The notes under the pieces were generated by a model. It was given only the letters and a program-made list of their open reading frames with translations. It was not told the DNA's origin and made no database searches. DNA of 64,000 nucleotides from Brevibacillus ruminantium (GTDB lineage Bacteria; Bacillota; Bacilli; Brevibacillales; Brevibacillaceae): NCBI RefSeq assembly GCF_023746555.1, contig NZ_CP098755.1, forward strand, positions 1,206,001-1,270,000. Reading direction: 5' to 3'. Positions 1 through 8,045 of the stretch are shown one piece after another. The translations under genes were made by a program, and so were the position numbers. The stretch's first letter is position 1. Every line of letters begins with the position of its first letter.

Positions 1-300
1 AAAGGTCAGCGACACGAGATCATAGGGAGGCTGGCCGTATACCTGTCCATAGGTGACAACCTCGATCACCAGTTCAAAGGAGGAGACCCGGGGATCGCCA
101 AGCCGCGTGATCTGGGTAATTTTTTCACAGCCAAACGGTTTTTGCAGCGTGCTGCCGATCGTCTCCAGATAGCGATTGATCAGTGCTTCCTCAAGCAGCC
201 GCTCCCGTTCGGTTTCGGCTACGGCAGTCTGTAGGGGCAGCATGGCAGACGAGGTAAGGATTATAGCGGAGAATAGCAGGGAAAAAATAAGGTTCTTCAC
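1..300 (-). CDS. DUF3888-like secreted protein (3' end beyond window)
   Basis: The reverse strand is open from the window edge to a GTG start at 300, preceded by AGAGGTGATTCC as ribosome binding site. The first 100 codons begin VKNLIFSLLFSAIILTSSAM, a typical signal peptide likely cleaved after AVA near residue 28. The mature part (RERLLEEALINRYLETIGST, later GCEKITQITRLGDPR and FELVIEVVTYG) resembles the small exported DUF3888 family of Bacillales, whose function is unknown. The C-terminus lies outside the window. The family call is from recollection of the pattern. Confidence 0.6.
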   Translation of the reverse strand, partial: MKNLIFSLLFSAIILTSSAMLPLQTAVAETERERLLEEALINRYLETIGSTLQKPFGCEKITQITRLGDPRVSSFELVIEVVTYGQVYGQPPYDLVSLTF

Positions 301-513
301 GGAATCACCTCTAGCGTGGAGGTACGAAATAGAAACATAGCGAAAAAGAAGCGAGGAATGAATGCTTTTGTTTCGGGTAGTATCAGTCAGCTTCGATGAT
401 TACATGCACATGTTGAATACCATTATTTGTGAGTTTATTTTAATATAGGAGAAGAAAAAATGAAAAGTTCAAAACTGTTGTTAATGTCGGTTAGGAGTTA
501 AAAATAGATAACT

Positions 514-1320
514 ATGGTTAAAACAAACAAATATTGGTTAATTCTATTTCTTTTGATTAGTTCAGTGCTACTAACTGTGATGTTAAGCACGACACAAACG
601 AAGGAAAGTAAAGAAGATGTGAATCTGCTATTTGGAGACAATTATATTAGTTATGTCATCGATGGTAAAAACGGGATGTCTTTCAATATCTTTGGGGTGC
701 AAGATATTCGAAAACATGATTCATCTCTAAAAGATCAGGTTACTTCCCTTGCCTTTAATAATTCGAATATCAAAGTGATTGATTACAAGGTAGATACAGG
801 TATTTCCGATAACGGGTTTCGGTTGGTTAATATGATAGTAACCGCACAAGTCTTAACCGATCATATAGAAAAAGCTGATAAATTGCTCATTCAGTTTCAG
901 CATGAAAAAACAACAACCCACGAATTCGGGGAGATAACCGTGCAAAACAGTGTCCCTTTCCAAAATGAACATTTGGTGCCTTTTGGAGATTATAAAGTCG
1001 GTTATCCAACTCCAGCCTTAGATGTTAACATAAAAAATGCGGGAAAACAAAGCATCTCTGTTTCTCAGGTGTATGATCTTACAGATAAGATTTCCTATCA
1101 ATTCAAAGACGCTTTCGAGATTAAACCTGAAGAAGTGAAGCAGATCGTCATCGATTCTCTCCGTACCAAGAAAGAACATGATTTCATCACGATGACTCCT
1201 ATTCTTTCATACAGAATGGATGACAAGGAGTATTTGTACAACATGCCAGGCGTTCTTTATGGCATTCTTGATTCTGACCAGGATAAAATCAAAAAAATCA
1301 CTCAACAATTGAAAGAGTAA
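514..1320 (+). CDS. AT-rich secreted or membrane-anchored hypothetical protein
   Basis: This is a 268-residue protein with a single N-terminal hydrophobic segment (about residues 7-26), so it is probably secreted or anchored with the bulk outside. The remainder is mixed alpha/beta and no family was recognised. The codons are clearly richer in A and T than the neighbours, suggesting recent acquisition. The nearest SD-like AGGAG lies 17 bases upstream of the ATG, which is too far to be convincing, so translation may be weak or the start may differ. A strong bidirectional hairpin follows the stop. Confidence 0.6.
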   Translation: MVKTNKYWLILFLLISSVLLTVMLSTTQTKESKEDVNLLFGDNYISYVIDGKNGMSFNIFGVQDIRKHDSSLKDQVTSLAFNNSNIKVIDYKVDTGISDNGFRLVNMIVTAQVLTDHIEKADKLLIQFQHEKTTTHEFGEITVQNSVPFQNEHLVPFGDYKVGYPTPALDVNIKNAGKQSISVSQVYDLTDKISYQFKDAFEIKPEEVKQIVIDSLRTKKEHDFITMTPILSYRMDDKEYLYNMPGVLYGILDSDQDKIKKITQQLKE

Positions 1321-1356
1321 GAAACATCGAAAGCTACGCTCCGAATTTTAAAATGG

Positions 1357-1404
1357 AAAAGCCGAATTTTTCCACAGCACAGGAAAAATTCGGCTTTTTT
1401 CTTT
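1357..1404. terminator. Bidirectional rho-independent terminator
   Basis: A long inverted repeat, AAAAGCCGAATTTTTCC pairing with GGAAAAATTCGGCTTTTTT, has a short loop and flanking A and T runs. It can stop both the plus-strand gene before it and the minus-strand yutJ gene after it. Confidence 0.9.
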
Positions 1405-1460
1405 ATGGGATAAGAGGGTGTGGTTGATGGTTGCCCGAGGCACCCGAAAACAGCACGGGA

Positions 1461-2528
1461 TTAACCCAGGTGTTTTTTGTACATCCAAAGAACGCCGCTC
1501 TTCATGACACGAGGCATTTGGCCGACGAGGGACATTTTTCCCATGACGCCGAAGCCTTCTTTTTTTCCCAGGGAGCCCAGGAACCCTTTGTGCTTGATGA
1601 GGGGCAAGGAAGCGGGGTAATCTTCCCCTTTGAAATCTTTTTTTAATATGACAGCAATCTGTTCACCCTGCAGCTCCGCCGTTTGTGCGCTAGGGGCAAT
1701 CGGCGTGCTTGCACAGTCACCGACTACATACACATTCGGATGGTTCGGGATCTGATGGTAGGCATTCAGTTTGGCTCGTCCAATATTATCCTTTTCAATC
1801 GGCAGGGCGCGAACAATCCGGTTCGCCTGAATACCGGCAGTCCAGACGATCACGTCGCTTTCTACAGGCTCGTCATGGTTGTAGAGCACACCGGGCTCGA
1901 CACGTTTGACGTTAGCCATGGAAACCAACTGTACGTCATGTTCAATGAACCATTGTGAAGCGTATTCCTGCAATTTTTTCGGAAATGGGCTCAGAATGCT
2001 TTCACCGCGGTCTACAATACGAATGTTCAGGTCTGGGCGACTTTCACGAAGCTCGGAAGCCAGTTCCACCCCGCTGAGCCCTCCGCCAACAATCGTCACC
2101 GTCCGGTAGGGGTTCAGGTTATTGATGGCCGCGTAAGTATTGCGCGTAGCGGTCATCGACTGAATGGAATGGGTAAACTCGTCGGCTCCGGGAATATCGT
2201 GATAACGGTCTTCACAGCCCAGAGCGAGCACCAGCCAGTCGTAGGAGAGCGAGTCCCCGCCCGTGAAATGGACGATGTTCTCATCCAGATCGACACTTGA
2301 TACTTCTCCGTACTTGATAGTCAACCGGGGATCGCTTGGAAAAGCCACACGTACGGCCATTTCCGGCTCCGTGCCTGCTGCCAGAGCGTAATACTCCGTC
2401 TTCAAACCGTGAAACGGCATCCGGTCCACAAGCGTGACGAAGACGTCATCTGGTAACTCAGGGGACAGGATGCGCTCAATAATCCGCAGACCCCCGTATC
2501 CTCCGCCAAGGATAACAAGTCGTTTCAT
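1461..2528 (-). CDS. yutJ: NDH-2-like FAD-dependent NAD(P)H oxidoreductase, YutJ type
   Basis: This 355-residue flavoprotein opens with an FAD-binding Rossmann motif GGGYGG (residues 8-13). It has a second nucleotide-binding glycine motif VGGGLSGVELASEL near residue 150 and the FAD-contact motif VYVVGDCAS near 270. It belongs to the pyridine nucleotide-disulphide oxidoreductase / type II NADH dehydrogenase superfamily. No redox-active CxxC is present, so it is NDH-2-like rather than a disulphide reductase. It is transcribed away from yuzB, an arrangement I recall from B. subtilis. Whether it works in the respiratory chain is not shown by the sequence. Confidence 0.85.
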   Translation of the reverse strand: MKRLVILGGGYGGLRIIERILSPELPDDVFVTLVDRMPFHGLKTEYYALAAGTEPEMAVRVAFPSDPRLTIKYGEVSSVDLDENIVHFTGGDSLSYDWLVLALGCEDRYHDIPGADEFTHSIQSMTATRNTYAAINNLNPYRTVTIVGGGLSGVELASELRESRPDLNIRIVDRGESILSPFPKKLQEYASQWFIEHDVQLVSMANVKRVEPGVLYNHDEPVESDVIVWTAGIQANRIVRALPIEKDNIGRAKLNAYHQIPNHPNVYVVGDCASTPIAPSAQTAELQGEQIAVILKKDFKGEDYPASLPLIKHKGFLGSLGKKEGFGVMGKMSLVGQMPRVMKSGVLWMYKKHLG

Positions 2529-2716
2529 AAGAAGGTCTATCCTTTCTTCTGTCCGTTATTTTACAGCACCCACTCTATTGTTAGTCTCTTTTGCTCAAAT
2601 TGCAAGCAGAATCTTTTTCCCATCAGGTATGCAGTTGTGTTACTGAATTATCACCGAAAAAGCGGTACAATATAGAACGAAAATGTGAAGCCGACAAGTA
2701 TGGCAGGTGATAAGAA

Positions 2717-2977
2717 ATGAAGGCCTTAGTAGAATTTTGCGCGAGTAACGTTTCTTCCTATACAAAGTCAGTTATGGAAGCGCTGGAAAATGACCCGGAG
2801 CTGGATGTGGATGTGCTGGAATACGGCTGCCTGGGTTATTGCGGCGAGTGCTATATGCTGCCCTTTGCACTGGTCAACGGCGAGCTGATTCAGGCGGAAA
2901 CAGCGGAAGAGCTGTTGAACAAGATCAAAGTGAAGCTGAAGGAAGACGAGGAAGCGGAGGATCTCTTTCCCTTTTGA
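2717..2977 (+). CDS. yuzB: YuzB-like DUF1450 protein
   Basis: An 86-residue cytoplasmic protein of the DUF1450 family. Four cysteines are visible: one in the N-terminal VEFCASN and a cluster in EYGCLGYCGECYML (residues 37-50), an arrangement reminiscent of thioredoxin-like [2Fe-2S] or metal-binding folds. The acidic tail is EDEEAEDLF. The SD AGGTGAT is well placed before the ATG, and a TACAAT -10 lies at 2666-2671. The function of the family is unknown; the pairing with yutJ is conserved in Bacillales as far as I recall. Confidence 0.85.
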   Translation: MKALVEFCASNVSSYTKSVMEALENDPELDVDVLEYGCLGYCGECYMLPFALVNGELIQAETAEELLNKIKVKLKEDEEAEDLFPF

Positions 2978-3130
2978 CCCGGAAGGAACGTTGCGGAGCA
3001 AAGCAAAGAAAGAAGCGGCGAAACGAAGACCAGAGGGGCAAAGCGGAGAATGAAGGGGAAAGCAGGCATCACTGGGCAAGTCAGCAAGAACGCCAAGAGG
3101 AACATAAAACTCCACGAGTAACATAAAAAG

Positions 3131-3248
3131 AAGGACTGTCCCTGGTCGATATGCTCTCCTTTAAGTATACAGGTGAAATCATTAAACCTGCTACTGTAAG
3201 GAAGAGCCTATCCATTTGCAAAATAAATCTGCAAAAGGGACAGTCCTT
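3131..3248. repeat. 118-bp span bounded by 13-bp inverted repeats; likely terminator region
   Basis: AAGGACTGTCCCT at 3131-3143 is exactly complementary to AGGGACAGTCCTT at 3236-3248. The right arm is itself palindromic (AAAAGG GACAGT CCTTTT), so read on the minus strand it can act as a terminator just after mqnE. The roughly 90 bases between the arms show no gene. A small mobile remnant or a structured RNA are other possibilities. Confidence 0.45.
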
Positions 3249-3253
3249 TTGGT

Positions 3254-4357
3254 TTAGTATTCCTTCACTACGTTGTAGAAGGTGTCGCGCTCCAGCGCAC
3301 GCTTGCCCGCGCCCTTGATCAGCCAGACCAGCTCATCTACGGTGAGGGCCTGCTGCGTAAGAGCACCTGCGGAGTGGCTGATGCGCTCCTCGATCAGGGT
3401 TCCGTGCACATCGGACATCCCCATGGTGAGGGAGATCTGGGTCAGCTGGGTACCGATGTTGATAAAGTACGCCTTGATATGCGGGAAGTTATCCATCATC
3501 AAGCGGCTGATTGCCATGGTTTTGAGATCGTCAATAGCGGAGTTGCGGCGTTTAATACCGGCAGTCGCTTTGATCGGTTGGACGGCCAGCGGGATAAAGA
3601 CCAGAAAGCCGTTGGTTTCATCCTGCAGCTCGCGCAGACGGAGCATGTGGATGACGCGCTCTTCCAGCGTTTCGATGGAGCCGTAGAGCATGGTAGAGTG
3701 CGTTTTCATTCCCATTTGATGAGCGGTGCGATGAACCTGCAGATACATGTCCGTCGTCGCTTTTTCCGGGCTCATTTTCAGACGGTAGCGCTCCGTCAGG
3801 ATCTCTGCGCCTCCACCCGTCAAGCTCTCGATGCCTGCTTTTCTCAGCTCTTCCAGCACGCCCTGAATAGACAGGCCGGAGATGCGTGAAAAGAATTCGA
3901 TTTCCGCACCGGTGTAAGCCTTCATGGTCACGTGTGGATAGGCCTTTTTCAGCGTGCGGATGTTGTCGAGATAGTAATCAAACGGCTGGTGCTGGTTGTG
4001 ACCGCCTACGATATGAAACTCGCGAATGCCTTCGTGGTAGCGGGTTTCTACATAATGAAGGAGCTCTTCTTGGCTCATCGTGTAAGCGCCATCTTCTCCC
4101 TCGTCACGACGGAATCCGCAGAATTTGCAATGCGCTTCACAGACGTTGGTAGGATTGATGTACATGTTTTGAATAAAGTAAACATTGTCACCGTTTATCC
4201 GCTGATTGACCAGATTGGCCAGTTGGCCGATGGTAAGCAGGTCATGGGAGTTAAACAGAGTGACCCCGTCCTCCAGAGTGAGACGCTCGCCGCTCATGAC
4301 TTTGGCCGCAATATCGGTCAGGTTCTTGTCCTGAATCACAAGGGTGTCGAGTGCCAT
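3254..4357 (-). CDS. mqnE: Aminofutalosine synthase (radical SAM) MqnE
   Basis: The 367-residue protein carries the radical SAM cluster motif CEAHCKFC (Cys73, Cys77, Cys80), followed by GFRRDEGEDGAYTMS, GIREFHIVGGHN and LTGGGAEILTERYR. These are the family signatures I know for MqnE within the CofH/MqnC/MqnE group. MqnE joins 3-[(1-carboxyvinyl)oxy]benzoate and SAM to give aminodeoxyfutalosine in the futalosine route to menaquinone. The start at MALDTLV is preferred because AAGGGAAGTG precedes it; an ATG 33 bases upstream has no good SD. It appears monocistronic, and no other mqn gene is in the window. Confidence 0.88.
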   Translation of the reverse strand: MALDTLVIQDKNLTDIAAKVMSGERLTLEDGVTLFNSHDLLTIGQLANLVNQRINGDNVYFIQNMYINPTNVCEAHCKFCGFRRDEGEDGAYTMSQEELLHYVETRYHEGIREFHIVGGHNQHQPFDYYLDNIRTLKKAYPHVTMKAYTGAEIEFFSRISGLSIQGVLEELRKAGIESLTGGGAEILTERYRLKMSPEKATTDMYLQVHRTAHQMGMKTHSTMLYGSIETLEERVIHMLRLRELQDETNGFLVFIPLAVQPIKATAGIKRRNSAIDDLKTMAISRLMMDNFPHIKAYFINIGTQLTQISLTMGMSDVHGTLIEERISHSAGALTQQALTVDELVWLIKGAGKRALERDTFYNVVKEY

Positions 4358-4486
4358 ATCAAACACTTCCCTTCTCCAATAAGTACTCATACCATTGATG
4401 TTGTCGTTTTTCTCCGATTGGAAAAACCTGGCTTATCGCCAAGTCCAATAGCGAAAGCCTTAGTTTTTCTTGTACTTTCGTCATTT

Positions 4487-4517
4487 AACGCGTTAGCGAA
4501 GTTAAACTTTCCGAAAG
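4487..4517 (-). repeat. Dispersed intergenic repeat, copy 1
   Basis: Read on the minus strand this stretch carries GTTTAACTTCGCTAACGCG with a CTTTCGGAAA-type lead-in. The same block, with a 15-base identical core TTTAACTTCGCTAAC, recurs at 51591-51621. The 367-base gap between mqnE and the spo0E-like gene also holds small A/T-rich inverted repeats but no gene. Confidence 0.5.
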
Positions 4518-4654
4518 TAGAACAAAAGCATCTATATTATAAACCTCTTCCGATAGACGAACAATATCAGAAGTTCTAAGAAACAGAAACTGTAAAAATC
4601 TTACAATTGTCGGCAAAATTCCAGATCTTTCATGGTTATTTAAGGAAATTTTGT

Positions 4655-4683
4655 TTGCCTAATGCCTTTGTATCTTGTAAAAT
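4655..4683 (+). promoter_or_regulatory. Sigma-A type promoter of the spo0E-like gene
   Basis: A -35 TTGCCT and a -10 TAAAAT are separated by 17 bases, about 40 bases upstream of the start codon. A 0A-box-like TGTCGGC (5 of 7) lies just upstream near 4609 and could suggest Spo0A or AbrB-type control, but this is weak. Confidence 0.5.
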
Positions 4684-4724
4684 AAAGGTACGAAAGCCTT
4701 AAAATTTTAGGAGGAGCTTCAGCA

Positions 4725-4946
4725 ATGCGGGAAGTTTTGCTTGAGAAAATTGAACTCCTTCGACAGCGTATGGTTAGTATGGGGTTAGAGTTTGGGTTGG
4801 ATCATCCAGAAGTCTTGGAGTATAGTAAACAAATTGATCAACTGCACAACGAACTGAACCAAATAGATCATAATCTGTCCAAGGTAGGTAAAAAAAATCC
4901 GGCTTACTGCTTTTACTTTCTGGATCAAAAGGCTCATTTTGCATAG
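4725..4946 (+). CDS. Spo0E-like aspartyl-phosphate phosphatase
   Basis: This is a 73-residue protein. Residues 7-43 (KIELLRQRMVSMGLEFGLDH, then VLEYSKQIDQLHNEL) fit the Spo0E family helix-hairpin-helix, including the region corresponding to the SQELD motif (here SKQID). Such proteins dephosphorylate Spo0A-P and delay sporulation. The canonical Ser-Gln has become Ser-Lys, so activity is likely but unproven. The start has an AGGAGG SD and its own promoter. The C-terminal tail after residue 50 is not conserved in the family. Confidence 0.8.
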   Translation: MREVLLEKIELLRQRMVSMGLEFGLDHPEVLEYSKQIDQLHNELNQIDHNLSKVGKKNPAYCFYFLDQKAHFA

Positions 4947-4967
4947 GAGGGGAGACCCTCTTTTTTT
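4947..4967 (+). terminator. Short terminator after the spo0E-like gene
   Basis: A GAGGG-GAGA-CCCTC hairpin is followed by seven T residues, one base after the stop codon. Confidence 0.7.
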
Positions 4968-5087
4968 GCTGTCCGTTTTCGGGCGCCAGCAAAGTGTAAT
5001 GCAGTCTTGAGGGCAGGGCTGTTTCTTAGGTATACTGAAAGGAGAACGCCGCAACCTAGTAAAAACGGCTGACAAGGAGGGAAATGT

Positions 5088-5447
5088 ATGATTACCATAT
5101 CCGAGCAAGCCGCCCTGAAGGTAAAAGAAATGCTGGCGGCGGAAGAAAATCCGAACCTGTTTCTGCGTGTAGGAGTCCGTCCCGGCGGTTGCAGTGGCTT
5201 TACCTATGGCATGGGCTGGGATCAGGAGATCAAAGAAGGGGACCAAACCTTCGAGCAGAATGGAGTCAAGATTGTTGTCGACAAAGACAGCTACCTATAT
5301 ATCAAAGGCACAGAGATCGACTTCAAGGAATCGCTGATGGGCGGGGGCTTCTCTATCCATAACCCGAACGCGATCGCTTCCTGCGGCTGCGGGTCGTCGT
5401 TCAAAACGGCACTGGCTGCGGGCAAGGAAGAGAAGTGCGACGACTAA
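5088..5447 (+). CDS. yutM: A-type iron-sulfur carrier (HesB/IscA/ErpA family), YutM
   Basis: A 119-residue cytoplasmic Fe-S carrier. The three invariant cysteines are present: Cys35 in GGCSGF and Cys99/Cys101 in SCGCGSSF. The length is normal for the family. These proteins accept clusters from a SUF/ISC scaffold and pass them to apoproteins. The SD is AAGGAGGG, 7 bases before the ATG. The gene stands alone between two terminators, close to yuzB and yutJ, as I recall for B. subtilis yutM. Confidence 0.92.
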   Translation: MITISEQAALKVKEMLAAEENPNLFLRVGVRPGGCSGFTYGMGWDQEIKEGDQTFEQNGVKIVVDKDSYLYIKGTEIDFKESLMGGGFSIHNPNAIASCGCGSSFKTALAAGKEEKCDD

Positions 5448-5484
5448 ACGGTCAAAAACGGTTATATTTGAAAGTCAAACAATG

Positions 5485-5543
5485 AAAAAACCTCTCCGGA
5501 CTTGCGTCAGATCAAATGCGCGAGATACCGGAGAGGTTTTTGG
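5485..5543 (+). terminator. Terminator after yutM
   Basis: AACCTCTCCGG pairs with CCGGAGAGGTT across a 27-base loop and is followed by a T-rich stretch. Confidence 0.8.
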
Positions 5544-5615
5544 TTATTTTTGTCCTTGCACATTCCGAAAATGAGAGTAAAATAGGAACAAATGTTCTTG
5601 TTGGAGGGTATCGGA

Positions 5616-5999
5616 ATGGAAAAGAACTTCGAAGCGTCTTCAGATTGTCTGCAAAGGGACCGCCACAATCCAGGGTCGGCAACGTCAGGTTACATGGAAA
5701 CCGTGACGTCCCCGCTCATGGCACCACAGCTTGCGCAGCGACCGGTCGTGGACGAGGACGATTTTGGCGAAATGTGCTTCCGCGTCTATGATTCGACGCA
5801 ATATGACTACGCCATTACGGTCTCCTGGTTCCGTGAGCAGGCAGACGGACTGGGCATAGTGGAAACGGCATGGGGGGTCGTGCGTAAAATCGATCCCTTG
5901 ACCAAACAGTTCAAGCTGGTCAATGACTGGGAGGCGCACTGGATTGGGGTAGAGGATTTGGTACGCGTCGTCAAGACGAAGCGGGCCGATTGCCAGTAG
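5616..5999 (+). CDS. YolD-like family protein
   Basis: This 127-residue protein has a C-terminal half (YDYAITVSWF, GVVRKIDPLTKQFKLVND, WIGVEDLVRV) that fits the YolD-like fold, small beta-barrel proteins often found near UV-damage or mobile-element genes in Bacillales. The N-terminal 40 residues are polar and probably disordered. The start at MEKNFEAS is chosen because TTGGAGGG precedes it by 7 bases; an ATG 24 bases upstream lacks an SD. No DNA polymerase V partner (UvrX) is adjacent, and the function is unknown. Confidence 0.7.
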   Translation: MEKNFEASSDCLQRDRHNPGSATSGYMETVTSPLMAPQLAQRPVVDEDDFGEMCFRVYDSTQYDYAITVSWFREQADGLGIVETAWGVVRKIDPLTKQFKLVNDWEAHWIGVEDLVRVVKTKRADCQ

Positions 6000-6161
6000 C
6001 AAAGTTCCCGGCAAAGCCAGGCGATGCCAGTTGCAGGGACTCCACAATCAGGCGATTGGCCGGACCGTAAACCCCAAATCGAACCGATTTCACGTAACTT
6101 GCCACACCCAACCGGAGTGCCGAAGGTTTTCGACTGCATTCATGCGTTCTATTTGCGTTGC

Positions 6162-7292
6162 TCAGTCTTTTCGCGAGGTGAAAGCGTTCAGGTAGTCCAT
6201 CATTGACTGGTCGATATCCCGGCTTTCCGCCAGCTTTGCTCCTCCCTCTTCGGTCACCTGATAGGACCATACGCTGGAGCGCTGTTGATCCTGACCGTTC
6301 TTGTCCTTGACGGTCCAGATTCGTTCAAAACGGACGAGGTAGTCACCGCGGTACAGAAGCTTTACTTTTGTCCTTAGCGTAGTGGTTGCCACGGTTTCGG
6401 GGATGCCTTTGACAGGGACCACTTTTGCTTCACCTGTGTTGGAAGGAAACTCCCGTTTATTTGCCAGGGCCAAGTCGACGGCCTCCTGGACTGTAAATTC
6501 TCGTTCGCGGTACAGCTCCTCCAAACCAGGCTCGCCTCCTTGCATGCCCCATACGAGGAAGAAGCGGCCATCGTAGTTCTTCGTCAGAGCAAGATTAAAG
6601 TAAGGACCCCATGCCAAGCTGTCTCCGCTTTCTATCTTTTCTGCTGTTGGCGAGCCAAAAGCGGGGGCATAGAAGGCCTCCAGATTTTTTTTCAACTGTT
6701 GGACTTTCTGTTCATCTCTGCTTTCGATCTGATAGCGGGCCGCGTACAGGAAGCCATTCTGAAAATGAAGCGACAGCACTGCCTGCTCATTTCCCAAAAC
6801 AACCGGCATGGTTGCTTCATGCAACCCGGCTTCCCCCAGTCCTTCCAGACCTCCTTGAGGCCCCAGTTCGCCAAGCTCGGGGAAAAGCCTCTTGGCTTCG
6901 TCGTAGGTCATCCCCAGCTCGAATACCCGATACAGCTCCAATCGTTCTTCTTCTGTCTGCCAGGACACAGCTGCTGGTTTGGGCTCTGTTGGCAGTTCAT
7001 GGCCAGGAGAAGTCGCGCGAAAAGGAGAGGGTTCAGGAGGAGCGGTCAAATGCTGCCCGGGATCGGTATCGGGCTGCAGAGAAAAAGGCTGTATCCAGAG
7101 AAACAGGGCAGCCGCGACAGCGATGCCGGCCAGCGCCCATTGACGAGCGAAGCTTCGCTTTCCCTTGGTTTGCGATGCTGTCAGAGAAGCCATGGTGCGC
7201 TGCTCGAGCTTGCGTGCTTCTTCTGGTGTGAGTCTGAGAGCCTGATGGACAAGCTCTTTTCGGTTGGTTAGCTGTTGCTCAAGGATATCCAA
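6162..7292 (-). CDS. Membrane-anchored protein partner (probable anti-sigma) of the adjacent ECF sigma factor
   Basis: The protein has 376 residues: a short cytoplasmic N-terminal part (1-49) with MDILEQQLTNRKELVHQAL, one transmembrane helix (about 50-67), a Pro-rich linker (75-110) and a large extracytoplasmic domain with no family I recognise. It starts with TTG, 9 bases after AAAGGAGG, and its first 25 bases overlap the end of the sigma gene, indicating translational coupling. Topology and position are those of an anti-sigma factor sensing the envelope. No zinc-binding HxxxCxxC motif is present, so the anti-sigma role is inferred from context only. Confidence 0.65.
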   Translation of the reverse strand: MDILEQQLTNRKELVHQALRLTPEEARKLEQRTMASLTASQTKGKRSFARQWALAGIAVAAALFLWIQPFSLQPDTDPGQHLTAPPEPSPFRATSPGHELPTEPKPAAVSWQTEEERLELYRVFELGMTYDEAKRLFPELGELGPQGGLEGLGEAGLHEATMPVVLGNEQAVLSLHFQNGFLYAARYQIESRDEQKVQQLKKNLEAFYAPAFGSPTAEKIESGDSLAWGPYFNLALTKNYDGRFFLVWGMQGGEPGLEELYREREFTVQEAVDLALANKREFPSNTGEAKVVPVKGIPETVATTTLRTKVKLLYRGDYLVRFERIWTVKDKNGQDQQRSSVWSYQVTEEGGAKLAESRDIDQSMMDYLNAFTSRKD

Positions 7293-7924
7293 TCATGATC
7301 TCCTCCTTTCAAAGATTGTCTGAGCTTTTCCAATCCGCGCGATATCCTGACGCGTATGGTCGATTCCTTTACGCCAAGAAGCTCGGCAATTTCCGGCGAT
7401 TTGACCTCCTCAAAATAGTAGAGCACGATGACTTCCCGGTACTTGGTCGGGAGCGCCATCACCGTCCGGACGAGCTCATCGTTTTGGAACTGCTGCATGA
7501 TCTGGTGCTCGATCGACTCAGAGGCGTTATTTTCAAAAAAGGTAGACGTAAGGATCGTCTTGCGATGATTCCATGATTTTAAGTAATCCTTTGCGGTATT
7601 GATGGCAATCCGGTACAGCCAGGTCTCGGGGCGAGCCTCTGCGCGGAAGGATTCAAATTTTTGGTAGGCTTTGACGAATACCTCCTGGGTCAAATCCTCG
7701 GCAGTTGCTCTATTTTTTACATAGTAATAGATCGTCCGAAACACCAGGGAGTGGTACAGGGACACCCACTCCCGAATGATCTGTTCTTTTTTCTTGGCCA
7801 GCGGTTCTACGGGAATCACCTCCTCTTTCTTACGCTTATTTGACGAGGCATCCAACCGGAGTGCTACAGAAAAAGCGTCTTCCAGTACTTGGGCGTATTT
7901 CGGTCGTAACCCTTTTCTTTCCAA
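7268..7924 (-). CDS. RNA polymerase ECF-type sigma factor
   Basis: Sigma region 2 is seen in YYYVKNRATAEDLTQEVFVK with PETWLYRIAIN, and region 4 in LPTKYREVIVLYYFEEVK followed by the helix-turn-helix SPEIAELLGVKESTIRVRIS. At 218 residues it is longer than a usual ECF factor because of about 50 extra N-terminal residues if the TTG at 7924 is used. A perfect SD (AAGAAAGAGGAGGTGATT) lies inside this extension but has no ATG, GTG or TTG suitably placed after it. The upstream DNA repeats GAAC-type motifs (GTGAACGAACTTTGACGAAC) that could be an autoregulated ECF -35 element. Confidence 0.88.
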   Translation of the reverse strand: MERKGLRPKYAQVLEDAFSVALRLDASSNKRKKEEVIPVEPLAKKKEQIIREWVSLYHSLVFRTIYYYVKNRATAEDLTQEVFVKAYQKFESFRAEARPETWLYRIAINTAKDYLKSWNHRKTILTSTFFENNASESIEHQIMQQFQNDELVRTVMALPTKYREVIVLYYFEEVKSPEIAELLGVKESTIRVRISRGLEKLRQSLKGGDHDWISLSNS

Positions 7925-8045
7925 AGTTCACCAATCGTTCGCCGGTTCGTCAAAGTTCGTTCACAGATTCCCAGATTCTGGACTGCATTTTTCGTTACAA
8001 TAGAACTGTAGAACTTGCAGAATTTGCATGAAAGAAGGGTTCCTT

